A stretch of DNA of 64,000 bases from Haliscomenobacter sp. (GCA_016707205.1 JADJHZ010000003.1:372001-436000), one strand, 5' to 3'. Numbered from the stretch's first letter, positions 43,677 to 52,826 are shown. Numbers and translations are program-made. Notes: generated by a model not told the origin, from the sequence alone.

Positions 43677-45122
43677 ATGTTCCGTAATCTTTTCTTTGCA
43701 GGCGTCCTGCTCGTTGTGGCAGCGCTCCGTCTTCCGGCCCAGCAAGCCTGGAGCCTGGAACAATGCGTAGAATACGCCACCCGAAATAACCTGAATGTCA
43801 AACAAGCTCAAAATCAAATCCGCGGCGCGGAATTGACGTATACGCAGAACAAATTCAGCCGGTTTCCTTCCCTCAATGGCACAGCCAGCGGGGGGATGCA
43901 GTTCGGGCGAACGATCGACCCGACCACCAACAGCTTCGACAACCAGCAGATTGGGTTTAACAGCTACGGGCTGAACTTCGGGATCACGGTGTTCGCCGGC
44001 AACCGGATCAACAACGCCATTCGCCAGGGAACGCTGGATCTCTCGGCCAGCAAGCTCGACGCCGAACAGGCGGTGAACGACCTGGGCCTTAGCGTGGCCA
44101 CTGCCTACCTCAATATCCTCCTTGCCGAAGAACAACTTGGCCTTGCCCGGCAGAGGCTTAACCAGTCGCGCCTCCAACTCGACCAAACCGAAAAGCTGAT
44201 CGCCGCCGGCGCCCGGCCGGTCAATGAACGGCTGAACGCCCTTTCGCTGATAGCGGTCGACGAACAAGCGCTTATCCAGGCGGAAAATGCGGTGAGCTTG
44301 AATTACCTGTCTTTGAAGCAAATCCTCATGCTTGATCCGGCACAGGATCTCGCGATCCAACGACCCGAAATTACTATCCCCGCCGACGCAGACCCCGATA
44401 ATTATGCGGCCAATGAAATTTTCACCGGCGCGCTGGGCCTTCAGCCAAATATCGAGGCCGGCGAAAAACGCATGGCAAGCGCCAAGATCGGAGTCGACCT
44501 CGCCAAAGCCGCCTTCTACCCTACCCTCAGTTTCTTCGGAGGATTGAGCAGCAACTACTCTTCCGTAAGCCGCCAGGTAGACGGATACATCACCCAGAAT
44601 TTTAAACAAACCGTTCTTTTTAACGGCCAGCAGGTAGATTTTGAGGTGCCCCAGCAGGTGCCCTTGTTTTCAGACAATCCCTACTTTAATCAGATCAGCG
44701 AAAACTTCGGCCAGAGTTTAGGGGTATCCCTAAACATCCCAATTTACAACAACCATCGCAACAAGATCAACGTCGAACGCGCCCGCCTTAATATGGTCAC
44801 CCAGGAAGTTGTCATGGAACAGACCCGGCAAAACCTCAAAACCAGCATCGACCGCGCCATCGCCGACGCCCGCGCCGCCAAGCGCAGCCTGGACGCCGCC
44901 CAACGCGCAGTGGACGCTTCTTCGGCCGCCTTCGAGAACGCCCAGAAGCGCTTCGACGTCGGCGCCCTCAACAGCCTCGAATACCAAACCGCCCGCAATA
45001 CGATGGAACAATCCAAAATTGACCTCGTACGGGCCCGGTTCCAGTATTTCTTCAACCTGAAACTGGTGGAATTCTACCAGGCCGCTCAAAATGTACCAGT
45101 TGAACTAACGCCCTATCATTAA
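43677..45122 (+). CDS. TolC-family outer-membrane efflux protein
   Basis: 481 residues from ATG 43677 (MFRNLFFAGVLLVVAALRLP, signal peptide); a TTG at 43665 would add four. Typical TolC text: WSLEQCVEYATRNNLNVKQA near the N-terminus, SVATAYLNILLAEEQLGLAR in the first hairpin, LGVSLNIPIYNNHRNKINVE and GALNSLEYQTARNTMEQSKI in the second. It is followed by an adaptor gene (interrupted by TAA), but no pump permease is beside them, so the partner may be elsewhere. Confidence 0.93.
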   Translation: MFRNLFFAGVLLVVAALRLPAQQAWSLEQCVEYATRNNLNVKQAQNQIRGAELTYTQNKFSRFPSLNGTASGGMQFGRTIDPTTNSFDNQQIGFNSYGLNFGITVFAGNRINNAIRQGTLDLSASKLDAEQAVNDLGLSVATAYLNILLAEEQLGLARQRLNQSRLQLDQTEKLIAAGARPVNERLNALSLIAVDEQALIQAENAVSLNYLSLKQILMLDPAQDLAIQRPEITIPADADPDNYAANEIFTGALGLQPNIEAGEKRMASAKIGVDLAKAAFYPTLSFFGGLSSNYSSVSRQVDGYITQNFKQTVLFNGQQVDFEVPQQVPLFSDNPYFNQISENFGQSLGVSLNIPIYNNHRNKINVERARLNMVTQEVVMEQTRQNLKTSIDRAIADARAAKRSLDAAQRAVDASSAAFENAQKRFDVGALNSLEYQTARNTMEQSKIDLVRARFQYFFNLKLVEFYQAAQNVPVELTPYH

Positions 45123-45168
45123 CTAGGGTTCGAAAAAACCAACACATCCTTAAATCATTGCGTAGACC

Positions 45169-46605
45169 ATGGCAAAAAACACACAATAAAATTCCGCTGA
45201 AAAAAACAATACGCTGATCATCGCCCTCGTAGCCTTTATCGCAATCATGGTCATCGTAGCCGTCGTCCAGAACAAACGCAAACCAAAGGGAGAAAAGGTC
45301 TCTACTGAAAAAGTGGAGCGCAGGGACATCCGCGAAACCGTATCGGCGAGCGGAAAAGTGTTCCCCGAAACCGAGGTAAAAATCAGCTCCGACGTTTCCG
45401 GCGAAGTCGTCGAACTCTATGTCAAGGAAGGCGACTCGGTGGTCGCCGGGCAAATTCTGGCCAAAATCGACCCCGACGCTTACCAGTCTCAGGTTGAACG
45501 CGGGGTAGCCAGCGTAAACTCCGCCAAAGCCCAGGTTGCCAACAGCAAGTCTCAGGTGGAAAACCTGCGCGCCCAGCGGGAACAAATCCTGGCCCAACTC
45601 GACAACGCCCGGGAAATTCACAAACGCAACGAGAAACTGTATAAAGACGGCGTCATTTCGATTGCCGACTTCCAGGCCTCTCTTTCCAGCTTAAAATCTC
45701 TGGAAGCAAATCTGCGTTCTTCGGACGCCAGCATCAAATCCGCACAGGAAAGCGCCCGCGGCGCTCAGTTTTCCGTGGAAAGCTCGGAAGCAGGTTTGAG
45801 AGAGTTGCGTACCAGCCTCCGGCGCACTACGATCTATGCGCCTACCAGCGGGATCATCTCTAAACTAAATATCGAACAGGGCGAACGCGTCGTGGGTACC
45901 ATCCAGATGGCCGGTACCGAAATGATGCGCCTCGCCAACCTCAACAACATGGAAGTCCGGGTAGACGTTAGCGAGAACGATATCCCCAGGGTAGCCCTCA
46001 ACGACGAAGTCGACATCGAAGTGGACGCCTACCTGGGCCGGAAATTCAAAGGCCGCGTCACCCAGATCGCCAACTCCTCTTCTAACTCAGCGGTCGCCGC
46101 CCTGACCAGCGACCAGATCACCAACTTCGAGGTCCGTATCTCCATCGACCCCAGCTCTTATACCGATCTCGTCAAAGGAGGCAAACGGTATCCCTTCCGG
46201 CCGGGCATGTCCGCTTCCGTGGAGGTCTATACCGAATCCCGCACCAAAGTATTAACCGTGCCAATCCAGGCCGTCACAACCCGCGAAAAAGAAGGCAAAT
46301 CCGCCACCCGCTTCGTCCGCGCCGAAAACGGCGATAGCGAGGTCGAAGAGGAAAAGATCGTAGATAACCTTCGGGAAGTGGTGTTCGTAGCGATGAAAGG
46401 CGATACCGTGCGTATGGCAGAAGTACAAACCGGCATCCAGGATAATAACTTCATCGAAATCCTTACCGGCCTCAAAGAAGGTGAACAGATCGTCTTCGGG
46501 CCCTACTCCGCCGTCTCCCGCAAATTGAAATCAGGCCAAAAAATCCAGGTCGTTAAAGAAAGTGAACTCTATACCAGCGGGAAGAAGAAACAAAAAGAGG
46601 AATAA
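45169..46605 (+). pseudogene. HlyD/MacA-type periplasmic adaptor, TAA at codon 7
   Basis: The natural start is ATG 45169 (MAKNTQ), but codon 7 is TAA (45187-45189). The same frame goes on at once with NSAEKNNTLIIALVAFIAIM, the expected membrane anchor, and then the full adaptor: SGKVFPETEVKISSDVSGEV (lipoyl half), a long coiled hairpin (about 90-190), LRRTTIYAPTSGIISKLNIE and a C-terminal GLKEGEQIVFGPYSAVSRKL. An ATG at 45247 could restart translation but falls inside the membrane helix. So either a one-base lesion or a sequencing error, or restart with a shortened anchor. Paired with the TolC gene 46 nt upstream; no MacB-type permease follows. Confidence 0.8.
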
Positions 46606-46626
46606 GTTAGACGGTTAGACGTTAGG
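46606..46626. repeat. 7-nt degenerate repeat (GTTAGAC units)
   Basis: GTTAGACGGTTAGACGTTAG directly after the adaptor stop: the same GTTAGAC unit as at 15.5 kb. Confidence 0.65.
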
Positions 46627-46658
46627 CAAAAGCCTTGCCCTTAACGTTCTCGCTTTGT

Positions 46659-46701
46659 CGAAAATGCCCCGATTGAAATATATTCAAACGGGGCATTTTC
46701 G
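46659..46701 (+). terminator. Hairpin terminator-like element after the adaptor gene
   Basis: CGAAAATGCCCCG (46659-46671) pairs perfectly with CGGGGCATTTTCG (46689-46701); the loop itself holds TTGAA-ATATA-TTCAA, so a longer stem can form. The T-rich 3' arm end is modest, so termination strength is uncertain. Confidence 0.65.
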
Positions 46702-46757
46702 TACCTTGCCCATGTCTTTTGTACTCCGTACATCGTACATCCTTCAACCCAAAAAAC

Positions 46758-47279
46758 ATGACCCTTTCTTTGTTACCCGAGAACCTCCTTCTTCAACTTC
46801 AGGAAGCGGCAATGCCTTTGTTTTACATCAGCGAGACGGAGAAACCGGTGAGAGTCCAGCGCCTGGCTGGCACCAGCGGGATTGCGCGTTTTTCCCAGTC
46901 TGATCTTCTGAGGCTTTTGTTTCCGGGGGAATCCAGGCTAAAGGTGGAGTGGTCGGGGATGGAACGGCCCGGCATGAAAGGCTACCAGCATTTTTTTCGC
47001 CACTACCTGGAAAAGATTTCACAAACGCCGGCTGGCGAGGTGATAATCCGCATGCCCGTTGAACGGGAGCAAGCGGAGTATTGGCGGGCCTTGCACGCGT
47101 TGTGGATGGACCACTTCGTCCGGCAGCGGTGGTTTAAGGTGCATCTGCGGGACAATGTCAGCAAGGCGGTTTTTGCCGTGGGGCAACACCTCGAAATCGC
47201 TCTCAACCCCGACACCAACGAGGTGACCCTAACGCCAGGCGATTGGTTTGTGCTTCAAACCGGTACGGTAGAAACCTAA
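46758..47279 (+). CDS. Nuclease A inhibitor (NuiA)-like protein
   Basis: 173 residues from ATG 46758 (MTLSLLPENLLLQLQEAAMP). The pattern follows the NuiA family: an N-terminal helix, then 'LFYISETEKPVRVQ' (compare the family's 'SESxxPFEV'), a middle helix with EYWRALHALWMDHFVRQRWF, then 'VFAVGQHLEIAL' and a last strand ending QTGTVET, close to the family's 'T..VET' end. NuiA proteins block NucA-type nonspecific nucleases. No nuclease is adjacent. The match is from pattern memory only. Confidence 0.62.
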   Translation: MTLSLLPENLLLQLQEAAMPLFYISETEKPVRVQRLAGTSGIARFSQSDLLRLLFPGESRLKVEWSGMERPGMKGYQHFFRHYLEKISQTPAGEVIIRMPVEREQAEYWRALHALWMDHFVRQRWFKVHLRDNVSKAVFAVGQHLEIALNPDTNEVTLTPGDWFVLQTGTVET

Positions 47280-47289
47280 CCCCCCGGAT

Positions 47290-47766
47290 TCACGCTTTGG
47301 AAGCCTGCACCTTGGTCAGTTTGATCCTGCCCAGATGCCGTTTTTTGTCAAAAGGGGCATCGATGACCTGTTGCCAAAACCCCGTCAGCTGCACATCGTC
47401 AAAATGGCCACTGTACATGAGCTGGTATTTCCGGGGATAAGGCGCAATGGCTTGCCCTGACGCCCCAGGCAGAATTTCCTGCACTTCCTCCAGGTAAATT
47501 GAAAAGTCGCCGTAAAAAATGCCCCGAAGGCGCATTTCTACTGTTTTGCCCGGGCCCAAATGCACATAAGAGCGGCCTTCAACCTGCTGTTTATCGATCT
47601 TCAGGTACATTTCTACCTTCATCTTGCGGGACGAGCTAAGCCCTCCTACGGTCAAATTGCCCTGGAACAAGCCTTCCAGGCGCTTTTGGGCCTGCAAAGA
47701 AGGATTAACAACCAACAGCCCCAATACAAATAGGGCAGTAAATGGACGGAGGGAAAAAGGGGGCAT
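47290..47766 (-). CDS. Exported protein of unknown function
   Basis: From ATG 47766 (MPPFSLRPFTALFVLGLLVV) it has a signal peptide and about 158 residues; further upstream ATGs are in frame but lengthen the leader oddly. The mature part looks all-beta: LEGLFQGNLTVGGLSSSRKM, EGRSYVHLGPGKTVEMRLRG, and RKYQLMYSGHFDDVQLTGFW. I do not recognise a family. It is followed by the convergent NuiA-like gene (10 nt away) and preceded on the same strand by the CX4CH lipoprotein gene, perhaps one operon. Confidence 0.65.
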   Translation of the reverse strand: MPPFSLRPFTALFVLGLLVVNPSLQAQKRLEGLFQGNLTVGGLSSSRKMKVEMYLKIDKQQVEGRSYVHLGPGKTVEMRLRGIFYGDFSIYLEEVQEILPGASGQAIAPYPRKYQLMYSGHFDDVQLTGFWQQVIDAPFDKKRHLGRIKLTKVQASKA

Positions 47767-47849
47767 GGACATCATATGTATCCGGGTGTATAATTCAGGT
47801 TTCATGCTGATCGCATGGCCAAAGATAAAAACCAAATAAAAAAGCCCCC

Positions 47850-48227
47850 CTACTTTTCCGGATACCCTTTTTTCAACCAGCAATCCAGTAGCTTCAGTTC
47901 CTCATCCGTCAGGTCTTTTGGCCGGCCTGCCGGGGCATTATCAGGGGGCATTCCCAGAACGGCATTGTCCTTCAAGTCGAAAACCCGTTCCTTAAACGAC
48001 CCGTTTTTGAGGTCAAATTCAAGCGTTTTAAAGTCGCTGTAGCCTGGATGGCATCCGCTGTAAGCGCAGGACTGGGTGAGTATGGTCTTGATATTTAACT
48101 GAAAAGACACTTGCAAGGTGTCGCAGAATTCAACCGGCTCGGGAGCCGGAATCGTTTCGTACGTGCATGCGGACTGGATCAGGAGCGACAAAGCGAAAAA
48201 GGGGATCAGAAGGAACAAGAGGCGCAT
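47850..48227 (-). CDS. Small lipoprotein with CX4CH motif
   Basis: 125 residues from ATG 48227 (MRLLFLLIPFFALSLLIQSA, lipobox C21). The mature part has TILTQSCAYSGCHPGYSDF, a CX4CH motif. Standard haem c is attached at CXXCH; a CX4CH spacing is rare, yet the rest (LGMPPDNAPAGRPKDLTDEE, with a Met and a 'LKLLDCWLKKGYP' last helix) is just like the end of the cytochrome-c-type lipoproteins of Bacteroidota. So it may be a haem protein or a degenerate one. Upstream of the exported protein gene on the same strand. Confidence 0.7.
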   Translation of the reverse strand: MRLLFLLIPFFALSLLIQSACTYETIPAPEPVEFCDTLQVSFQLNIKTILTQSCAYSGCHPGYSDFKTLEFDLKNGSFKERVFDLKDNAVLGMPPDNAPAGRPKDLTDEELKLLDCWLKKGYPEK

Positions 48228-48482
48228 GTTCTGCAAAGTGTTTGGATGGATCAATCGAGTTAACTAAGGAGATACTGTTTAGGTAGCAAATAGTTTTCCG
48301 CAATAAGACCTTTTTTCGTCCTTAAGATGACAGAACCATTTCCTCTTCTCGCATTGATTCATGAATTAACGGTTAAGATGAACTAAACCCCGGTTCGAAT
48401 TGTATATTTTCCGGGTTAGAAAACAGGGTTATCCACCCGGCCCGTATTTGTTCACCTAATTGAATCAACAAAGCATATCGCT

Positions 48483-48896
48483 ATGTATCCTGCCGAAATC
48501 GTTGCGCCCATGGCCAAAGACCTTACCGACTATGGGTTTGAGCCCCTCAGAACGCCGGAAGATGTCTCCTCCGTCCTGGATCAAACCGAAGGGACTGTTC
48601 TGGTAGTAGTCAACTCCGTATGCGGTTGTGCGGCCGCTAACGCCCGCCCAGGGGCCAAGCTTTCCATTCAGGGCGACAAGAAGCCCAGCCGGCTTGTCAC
48701 TGTGTTTGCCGGAGTCGACGCCCAGGCTACGGCCAAAGCCCGCGAATATATGCTTCCGTATCCGCCTTCCTCCCCTTCCATCGCCTTGTTTAAAGAAGGG
48801 AAGCTGGTTCATTTCCTCGAACGGCACCATATTGAAGGGCGGTCGGCCGAGATCATTGCCGCCAACCTGGAGATGGCCTTTGACCGGTACTGCTGA
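48483..48896 (+). CDS. Bacilliredoxin BrxA/BrxB family protein
   Basis: 137 residues of the YphP/YqiW (DUF1094) family: MYPAEIVAPMAKDLTDYGFE, the active site VNSVCGCAAANARPG (CGC), and YPPSSPSIALFKEGKLVHFL. Such proteins remove bacillithiol from S-bacillithiolated proteins; some Bacteroidota make bacillithiol. No bsh gene is in the window, so I infer the role from the family. Its stop is 19 nt from the convergent P1 peptidase stop. Confidence 0.9.
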   Translation: MYPAEIVAPMAKDLTDYGFEPLRTPEDVSSVLDQTEGTVLVVVNSVCGCAAANARPGAKLSIQGDKKPSRLVTVFAGVDAQATAKAREYMLPYPPSSPSIALFKEGKLVHFLERHHIEGRSAEIIAANLEMAFDRYC

Positions 48897-48914
48897 TCGG
48901 GATACGCACGGAGG

Positions 48915-50051
48915 CTAGTTTTTTAGCCTCCCGTATTTTTTCATGATTTCCAGCACCTGCTCTACCGGAAGTTCCTCTGCCCGAACGCCGTTAGCCTCCA
49001 TCGTTTCTGCCGCAAACAGCGAATTGATAATCGCCTCTTCGGTAGCTTCTATAACTGCCAGAAACAAAGGCGACACGGCGTCGTTGTGAAGAACCTCCTG
49101 TGCGAGGGCGGTCTGTTCCATCCGGTGCGGTATCCGCAGGCCGGGCGCGGTGGAAAAAGCGACGGCGTAATCCCCGCTGCCATTCGAGGCAATGCCCCCG
49201 GTTCGGGCCAGCCCCAGCATGGCCCGTTGGGCCAGGCGCTTCAGGTTGCGGGCATCCAGGGGAGCGTCGGTGGCAACCACCATCATGCAGGAACCGTCGG
49301 GCGAGTAATCCAGTTGTTCTTTGAGGTAAAATCGGCCCAGTTCCTGCCCCACCGGCACGCCGCTTATGGAGAGAACGCCGCCAAAATTGGTCTGGACCAG
49401 TACGCCCACCGTATATCCGCCCAATTTAGGAGGGAGGATTCGCGAAGCGGTACCGATACCTCCTTTGAATCCGAAGCAGCGGGTTCCGGTGCCTGCGCCT
49501 ATGTTGCCCTCCTGTACTGCCGTATCGGTGGCGCTTTGGATCGCCGCAAGTACATGTTCGGGGCGAACTGCCCGGCTTCGGATATCGTTGAGCCCTCCGT
49601 CGTTGGTCTCCCCTACCAGGGCGTTGACAGAACGAACCTGTTCGTTGCCCTTCTGGGAAAGGGTGTGGAAAATAACGCCGTCCATGGCTGCCGGCACGCT
49701 GAGGGTAGATGTGAGCACGATGGGCGTTTCGAGGTTGCCCAACTCCTCCACCTGGGTTGACCCGGCCAGCTTGCCAAACCCGTTCCCGACAAAAACCGCC
49801 GCCGGAACTTTTTCCTGAAATATATTGCCCGGGTGTGGTACGATAGCGGTCACGCCGGTGCGCACCCGGTCGCCTTCCATCAACGTGCAGTGGCCTACGC
49901 TTACGCCGGCCACATCGGTAATGGAATTCCATTTTCCAGGCTTCAAAACACCGAATTCCACGCCCAGGTCGCGGGGCCGGGACTGACTCATAGCGGGTTG
50001 CAGATTCATAATAAAACCGGTTAAAACCATAACAGATATCAAAAGACGCAT
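48915..50051 (-). CDS. P1-family (DmpA-type) aminopeptidase
   Basis: 378 residues with a signal peptide (MRLLISVMVLTGFIMNLQPA). The P1/DmpA fold is shown by SRPRDLGVEFGVLKPGKWNS, ITDVAGVSVGHCTLMEGDRV, RTGVTAIVPHPGN and, near the middle, GTGTRCFGFKGGIGTASRIL. The sequence GGIASNGSGDYAVAFST holds the nucleophile Ser after autocleavage. It removes N-terminal residues from small peptides, with D-amino or beta-peptide activity in some members. It diverges from the DUF4197 gene. Confidence 0.9.
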   Translation of the reverse strand: MRLLISVMVLTGFIMNLQPAMSQSRPRDLGVEFGVLKPGKWNSITDVAGVSVGHCTLMEGDRVRTGVTAIVPHPGNIFQEKVPAAVFVGNGFGKLAGSTQVEELGNLETPIVLTSTLSVPAAMDGVIFHTLSQKGNEQVRSVNALVGETNDGGLNDIRSRAVRPEHVLAAIQSATDTAVQEGNIGAGTGTRCFGFKGGIGTASRILPPKLGGYTVGVLVQTNFGGVLSISGVPVGQELGRFYLKEQLDYSPDGSCMMVVATDAPLDARNLKRLAQRAMLGLARTGGIASNGSGDYAVAFSTAPGLRIPHRMEQTALAQEVLHNDAVSPLFLAVIEATEEAIINSLFAAETMEANGVRAEELPVEQVLEIMKKYGRLKN

Positions 50052-50137
50052 CTTTGTTGTTTTTTTATCAATTCCTTAACCATACATTTCTCCACTTTTG
50101 CGTTAATTGGGCATATGGTTACACTAAAATACCGAAA

Positions 50138-50863
50138 ATGATCCGACTGTTGAGTACGCTACTGATGGTTTTCGCGCTTACTTCCTGCCAGGCGCAGGGT
50201 ATTAAAGGAGCTTTGGACAAACTCAAGGCCAAAGTCACCGAGAGCGATCTAACGAAAGAGGAGGCAGGAAAAGGACTTAAAGAAGCCCTCAAACTAGGCG
50301 CGGAGGAAGCCGTGACTTTTCTGTCCAAAGAAAACGGATACTACGAGAGCATCTACAAGGTCCTCTTGCCGGAGGAAGCCCAGAAAGTCGTCTCGAAATT
50401 AAAAATGGTTCCCGGGTTCTCCAATGTAGAACAGGAACTCGTCCTGCGCATTAACCGCGCAGCTGAACTGGCCGCTTCCAAAGCAACCCCTATTTTCGTC
50501 AACGCCATCACGCAACTGACGTTCCAGGACGCTCTGAATATTTTGATGGGCGAGCAAAATGCGGCCACCAACTACCTTCGCAGCACTACCTCCGGGCAGC
50601 TTTACGCCGAGTTCAAGCCGGTCATTGCCTCTTCCCTCGACGAAGTGAACGCCCGCCAATACTGGAAGGACGCCGTTACGGCATACAATAGAATCCCTCT
50701 GGTGACAAAAATCAACACCGAGCTCGACGACCACGTGGCAAACAAAGCCCTGGGCGGGTTGTTCCAATTGGTAGAAGTGAAGGAAGCGAAGATCCGGACC
50801 GACGTTTCGGCCCGCACCTCCGATATCCTCAAAAAAGTATTCGCCAAGCAGGATAAGCGGTAA
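50138..50863 (+). CDS. DUF4197 lipoprotein
   Basis: 241 residues from ATG 50138 (MIRLLSTLLMVFALTSCQAQ; lipobox C17). The body is mostly helical: GLKEALKLGAEEAVTFLSKE near the start and KVTESDLTKEEAGKG, AAELAASKATPIFVNAITQL and LGGLFQLVEVKEAKIRTDVS. This is the DUF4197 family, widespread and of unknown function, anchored in the outer or inner membrane. A response-regulator gene begins 29 nt after its stop. Confidence 0.88.
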   Translation: MIRLLSTLLMVFALTSCQAQGIKGALDKLKAKVTESDLTKEEAGKGLKEALKLGAEEAVTFLSKENGYYESIYKVLLPEEAQKVVSKLKMVPGFSNVEQELVLRINRAAELAASKATPIFVNAITQLTFQDALNILMGEQNAATNYLRSTTSGQLYAEFKPVIASSLDEVNARQYWKDAVTAYNRIPLVTKINTELDDHVANKALGGLFQLVEVKEAKIRTDVSARTSDILKKVFAKQDKR

Positions 50864-50892
50864 TCCGCTTCCTGGATAATGCCTCAACCCGC

Positions 50893-51264
50893 ATGAAGAT
50901 CCTGATCGCTGACGACGAAGCCCACATCCGCATGCTGATCGAACAAACGCTCGACGACCTGGAAGACGAAGGCGTCGAGATTCTGACGGCAGCTAATGGA
51001 GAAGAAGCCTTGGAAGGGATTTTGGACGAACGCCCTGAACTCGCATTCGTCGATGTGATGATGCCGAAAATGGATGGGATGGAAGTGTGCCGCCAGGTCA
51101 AATCCCGGCTTGGCGAGGCGTCGCCTTATCTTGTCATGCTAACGGCCAAAGGCCAGGATCTCGACAAACAAAAAGGCATGGAAGCCGGCGCCGACCTTTT
51201 CCTTACCAAGCCGTTTGATCCGGACGAGATCCAGAGTATTGCGCTGAGGGTGTTGGGGCTGTAG
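50893..51264 (+). CDS. Single-domain response regulator (CheY-like)
   Basis: A 123-residue receiver domain alone: acidic pocket IADDEAHIRML, phospho-acceptor D54 in LAFVDVMMPKMDG, the Thr in VMLTAKGQ, and the Lys in FLTKPFDPDE. It takes a phosphate from a histidine kinase, none of which is in view. No output domain, so it acts by binding a partner or relaying phosphate. It may be co-transcribed with the DUF4197 gene. Confidence 0.94.
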   Translation: MKILIADDEAHIRMLIEQTLDDLEDEGVEILTAANGEEALEGILDERPELAFVDVMMPKMDGMEVCRQVKSRLGEASPYLVMLTAKGQDLDKQKGMEAGADLFLTKPFDPDEIQSIALRVLGL

Positions 51265-51305
51265 GCAGGTTGAGGCGTTGAGGTGTTAAGGTGTTAAGGC
51301 GTTGA
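51265..51305. repeat. 8-nt degenerate repeat (GTTRAGGY units)
   Basis: GTTGAGGC-GTTGAGGT-GTTAAGGT-GTTAAGGC-GTTG in tandem, just after the response-regulator stop and in the gap before the convergent DUF2157 gene. Confidence 0.8.
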
Positions 51306-51379
51306 TTTTAAGAAAATGTACTGTCCCCCTTTGGAGGGGGTCGGGGGGAGGACAGGCAAAGAACGGCAGGTTGAGGGGA

Positions 51380-52699
51380 TTAGGCGTTGTTTACCCGCCG
51401 TTTCGCGATATACAAATTGGCCAGCAGGAACGCAATTCCCAGGAGGATAAAGGCTACCCCTTTCACGATCAGGCTCCACTCGGCGTCGAAGAACCGCGTG
51501 AGCGCAAGCGCCAAAATAAACAACATCCCGATATTGAGATCCAGCAAGTTATTTGATCGGATCCCTTCCCGCAAATAAGCTACCCCTATAGCCAAGCCAT
51601 ACAGGTTGGCCAAAATGATGGCCAGAAGGTCTTTTTCCTGTCCGTCGGTAAAAGCGACATAAAGCGCCAGCACCAAGGGAAACCCAAATAAAAGGGCAGA
51701 TTCCAGGGAAAACCCAATAGACTTCCAATGAATCCATCCCAGAACGATCCAGGCCAGCGCCAGGATCACCAGTACGGCAAAATTGGTCATAGCAGCCCAA
51801 AAAGGGTATTCCATATCTCCCCAAAGTCCACCCAGATGAAATCCGGGAACCTTGGTCCCGTAGGCGCAAATAATCCCCATAATGAACATCCCGGCCAGCC
51901 CGAACAGTAAAAAAGGCTGGCGGACCATAATCCTGCCCGAAGGAAAAAGCACCGCGCTGAGCAGGCAAAAAACGCTAAGCCACAAGCCCGTCCCAACCAT
52001 GATATATTCCGACAGTCCGGAATCCGTGGAGGCAAACCACCCGAAGGCCCAGCTGATCATGAACGCCCAGGCCAGGAGGTGTTTGCGAATCCATTCCCCG
52101 GCGCGATAAAAATTATACGCCAGGTGGGGAATCGCCATTACCAGAAATCCCCAAAAACCTACCGTCTCCGGCCGGGAAACCTGAAGCGCCCATGCCGTTG
52201 CCCCGATCAGGTAAATGATCGCCGACAAACTGGAATTTAAAAGATAAAGCAGAGGAATGCTCAAAAGTAGCCAGGGCTTGAGAAATGCGTCGGCCGTACC
52301 TGTAAGGTGGTAGGTTTCGCTGATCAGGCTGATGGTGGCGCCCAAAAAGAGCATCAGCACCGCCGATCCCGATTCTTTCCAGACCAGGGAATTCCGCTTT
52401 TTAAAAAACACATACCCATACAGAACCAATCCAAGGATCATCGGAAGGAAGCTGATCGCCGTTTGCCAGTCTCTCGACAAATACTCCCAATTATACGCGA
52501 TGATCGAAACCACCCCTCCCCCAATGAGCAAAGCGCCTACAATACCGATGGCAATGACGCCTAGCTGCAACCCGGTACTATCCTGGGTATCCGGCGCATA
52601 GCGCCTCCGCAGCGCGCCAGCCTGCGCTTCGCTAACAAAACCTTCTTCTACCCATTCCGGGAGTTGCTGAAACAACCAGCGAATTTCGCGTTTGGACAT
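51380..52699 (-). CDS. DUF2157 multi-pass membrane protein
   Basis: 439 residues. The N-terminus (MSKREIRWLFQQLPEWVEEG) is a short helix, then QAGALRRRYA, and about twelve membrane helices follow. Text such as LQLGVIAIGIVGALLIGGG, SIIAYNWEYLSRDWQTAISF and the last FILLGIAFLLANLYIAKRRV match the DUF2157 family. No known activity; many neighbours are GDYXXLXY proteins, which I do not see here. It diverges from the DUF2279 gene. Confidence 0.9.
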   Translation of the reverse strand: MSKREIRWLFQQLPEWVEEGFVSEAQAGALRRRYAPDTQDSTGLQLGVIAIGIVGALLIGGGVVSIIAYNWEYLSRDWQTAISFLPMILGLVLYGYVFFKKRNSLVWKESGSAVLMLFLGATISLISETYHLTGTADAFLKPWLLLSIPLLYLLNSSLSAIIYLIGATAWALQVSRPETVGFWGFLVMAIPHLAYNFYRAGEWIRKHLLAWAFMISWAFGWFASTDSGLSEYIMVGTGLWLSVFCLLSAVLFPSGRIMVRQPFLLFGLAGMFIMGIICAYGTKVPGFHLGGLWGDMEYPFWAAMTNFAVLVILALAWIVLGWIHWKSIGFSLESALLFGFPLVLALYVAFTDGQEKDLLAIILANLYGLAIGVAYLREGIRSNNLLDLNIGMLFILALALTRFFDAEWSLIVKGVAFILLGIAFLLANLYIAKRRVNNA

Positions 52700-52770
52700 T
52701 ATGGTACGGTTGACGGTGGACGGAATAATTCCTGCTCCCTACTCCCTGCTCCCTCTATTCCCTCCCTCCA
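52700..52770. repeat. 7-nt repeats in the DUF2157/DUF2279 divergent promoter region
   Basis: GGTTGACGGTGGACGG (52707-52723) then CTCCCTA-CTCCCTG-CTCCCTC (52736-52756) and CCCTCCC: two different heptamer arrays between divergent start codons. Confidence 0.75.
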
Positions 52771-52826
52771 AAAATAGAAAAAAATCCGCAGACTGCGGAG
52801 GGGTTTCGCCGCAACAGATAATAGGC

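Noticed and set aside
24864..45189. Reassigned TAA codon in this genome
   Set aside because: Two in-frame TAAs are suggestive, but TAA ends several intact genes at the expected family length (such as the 51-residue gene and guaB), so reassignment is untenable.
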